DNA of 6,149 nt from Sphingomonadaceae bacterium (GTDB taxonomy: Bacteria > Pseudomonadota > Alphaproteobacteria > Sphingomonadales > Sphingomonadaceae): positions 1 through 6,149 of the forward strand of contig JAFARM010000291.1 in NCBI GenBank assembly GCA_019245455.1, in the 5' to 3' direction. Each line of letters begins with the position of its first letter. The first letter of the stretch is position 1. The notes below the pieces were generated by a model, which did not search any database, was not told where the DNA came from, and saw only the letters and a program-made list of their open reading frames with translations. Positions 5,409 through 6,149 of the stretch are shown here, one piece after another. The translations under genes were made by a program, and so were the position numbers.

Positions 5409-5437
5409 GTGACAGCGCCGCCGTCACCTTCTAGCAT
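5409..5437 (+). promoter_or_regulatory. candidate smc promoter
   Basis: GTGACA at 5409-5414 (5 of 6 to consensus -35) and TAGCAT at 5432-5437 (4 of 6 to -10) are 17 bp apart. A start near 5444 would give a leader of about 25 nt with a G-run (5460-5465) only 3 nt before the smc ATG, too close for a good Shine-Dalgarno. GGTGAC (5408-5413) and GTCACC (5423-5428) form an inverted repeat over the -35 box and spacer that could be an operator or chance. Moderate to weak evidence. Confidence 0.33.
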
Positions 5438-5468
5438 GGCCGACCGCACCTGACAGACCGGGGGGTCG

Positions 5469-6149
5469 ATGCAGTTCCAGCGCCTCCGCCTGGCGGGGTT
5501 CAAGTCGTTCGTCGACGCCGCCGAGCTGCGCATCGACCCCGGCCTGACCGGCGTCGTCGGTCCCAACGGCTGCGGCAAGTCGAACCTGCTCGAGGCGATC
5601 CGCTGGGTCATGGGCGAGGGCTCGCCGAAGTCGCTCCGCAGCGGCGGCATGGACGACGTCATCTTCGCCGGCACCGCGCGCCGGCCGGGCCGCGACTTCG
5701 CCGAGGTCATGCTGACGCTGGACGACGTCGCGCCTGTCGCGGGAGCCGCCTTCGCCGACGACACGGTGCAGGTCGTCCGCCGCATCGAACGCGGGCTGGG
5801 CAGCGCCTACCGGATCAACGGCCGCGACGTGCGCGCCCGCGATGTCGCCCTGCTGTTCGCCGACGCCGCGACGGGCGCGCATTCGCCGGCGCTGGTCGGC
5901 CAGGGGCGGATCGGCGCGATCATCGCCGCCAAGCCCGTCGAGCGCCGCGCCCTGCTCGAGGAGGCGGCGGGCATCAGCGGCCTCCACGTCCGCCGCCACG
6001 AGGCGGAGCTGCGGCTGAAGGCGACCGAGGCCAACCTCGTCCGCCTCGACGACGTCATCGCCGGCCACACCGCGGCGGCGGCGGCGCTGCGCCGCGCGGC
6101 GAAGGCGGCCGAGCGGTACCGCGCGGTGTCGGACGCGCTCGCCGCTGCC
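5469..6149 (+). CDS. smc: chromosome segregation ATPase SMC (N-terminal part, cut by window end)
   Basis: The frame is open from the ATG at 5469 to the last base, giving 227 codons of a protein usually about 1,150 residues long. The start [16 protein letters not shown] is the canonical SMC N-terminus. Walker A is GPNGCGKS at 31-38, followed by [27 protein letters not shown] (56-70) and the Q-loop VGQGRI (143-148, Gln145) complete the N-terminal half of the ATPase head. [14 protein letters not shown] (158-171) leads into the charged, Ala/Glu/Arg-rich beginning of the coiled coil from about residue 175. SMC dimers, with ScpA/ScpB, extrude DNA loops and align chromosome arms. Hinge, return coil and signature/Walker B motifs lie beyond the window. 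A candidate promoter and the double hairpin precede it, so it is probably transcribed separately from the DsbA-like gene. Confidence 0.96.
   Translation, partial: MQFQRLRLAGFKSFVDAAELRIDPGLTGVVGPNGCGKSNLLEAIRWVMGEGSPKSLRSGGMDDVIFAGTARRPGRDFAEVMLTLDDVAPVAGAAFADDTVQVVRRIERGLGSAYRINGRDVRARDVALLFADAATGAHSPALVGQGRIGAIIAAKPVERRALLEEAAGISGLHVRRHEAELRLKATEANLVRLDDVIAGHTAAAAALRRAAKAAERYRAVSDALAAA

Noticed and set aside
1..6149. tRNA, rRNA, riboswitch, insertion sequence, or novel defence/mobile system
   Set aside because: No cloverleaf, rRNA segment, T-box or aptamer-like pattern, transposase or nuclease motif was seen; all long genes belong to known housekeeping families.

Overview
The window is a gene-dense, very GC-rich piece of bacterial chromosome. 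The base composition, the mutY / DUF721 / DsbA-like / smc gene order and two kinds of palindromic repeat (translating as HPRESGDP / GPRFRGDD and as PLPPAGG) point to an alphaproteobacterium, most likely in the Sphingomonadales. That placement is recognition from memory, not a search result. Everything recognisable is core housekeeping. I found no phage, toxin-antitoxin, defence, CRISPR or secondary-metabolite module.

Left part (1-2253): a complete prephenate dehydratase gene (pheA, phenylalanine synthesis) runs rightward and meets, with only 4 bp between stop codons, a leftward pair. That pair is nudC (NAD(H) pyrophosphatase / RNA deNADding type), followed by a small zinc-binding GFA-family protein gene. 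NudC and GFA overlap by 4 nt (ATGA), so they are probably one translationally coupled unit. Upstream of nudC (2254-2493) lies about 240 bp with a GC-rich hairpin just after mutY and one weak small ORF that also ends in an ATGA overlap with nudC.

Middle (2494-4438): mutY (A/G-specific adenine glycosylase) runs leftward and the DUF721/DciA-family gene runs rightward. They diverge from a perfect 21-bp inverted repeat whose two arms each contain a GTG, and these are the best start codons of the two genes. The 3' part of mutY carries an in-frame block of interspersed palindromic repeats: three copies of the VIPAKAG-type repeat and one unrelated palindrome. The reading frame stays open, so MutY has about 75 repeat-rich residues in the linker before its conserved FTHF segment.

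Right part (4439-6149): a good sigma70-like promoter precedes a DsbA-like thioredoxin-fold lipoprotein gene. A 210-bp spacer follows, with a pair of inverted hairpin repeats and a possible promoter. The window then ends inside smc, of which 227 N-terminal codons are present (Walker A and Q-loop visible). The right half therefore groups DNA repair (MutY), replicative-helicase loading (DciA family) and chromosome organisation (SMC), with an envelope thiol-disulfide protein between them. The most interesting signals are repeat-derived coding sequence in mutY and the symmetric start region shared by mutY and dciA, rather than a new multi-gene system.
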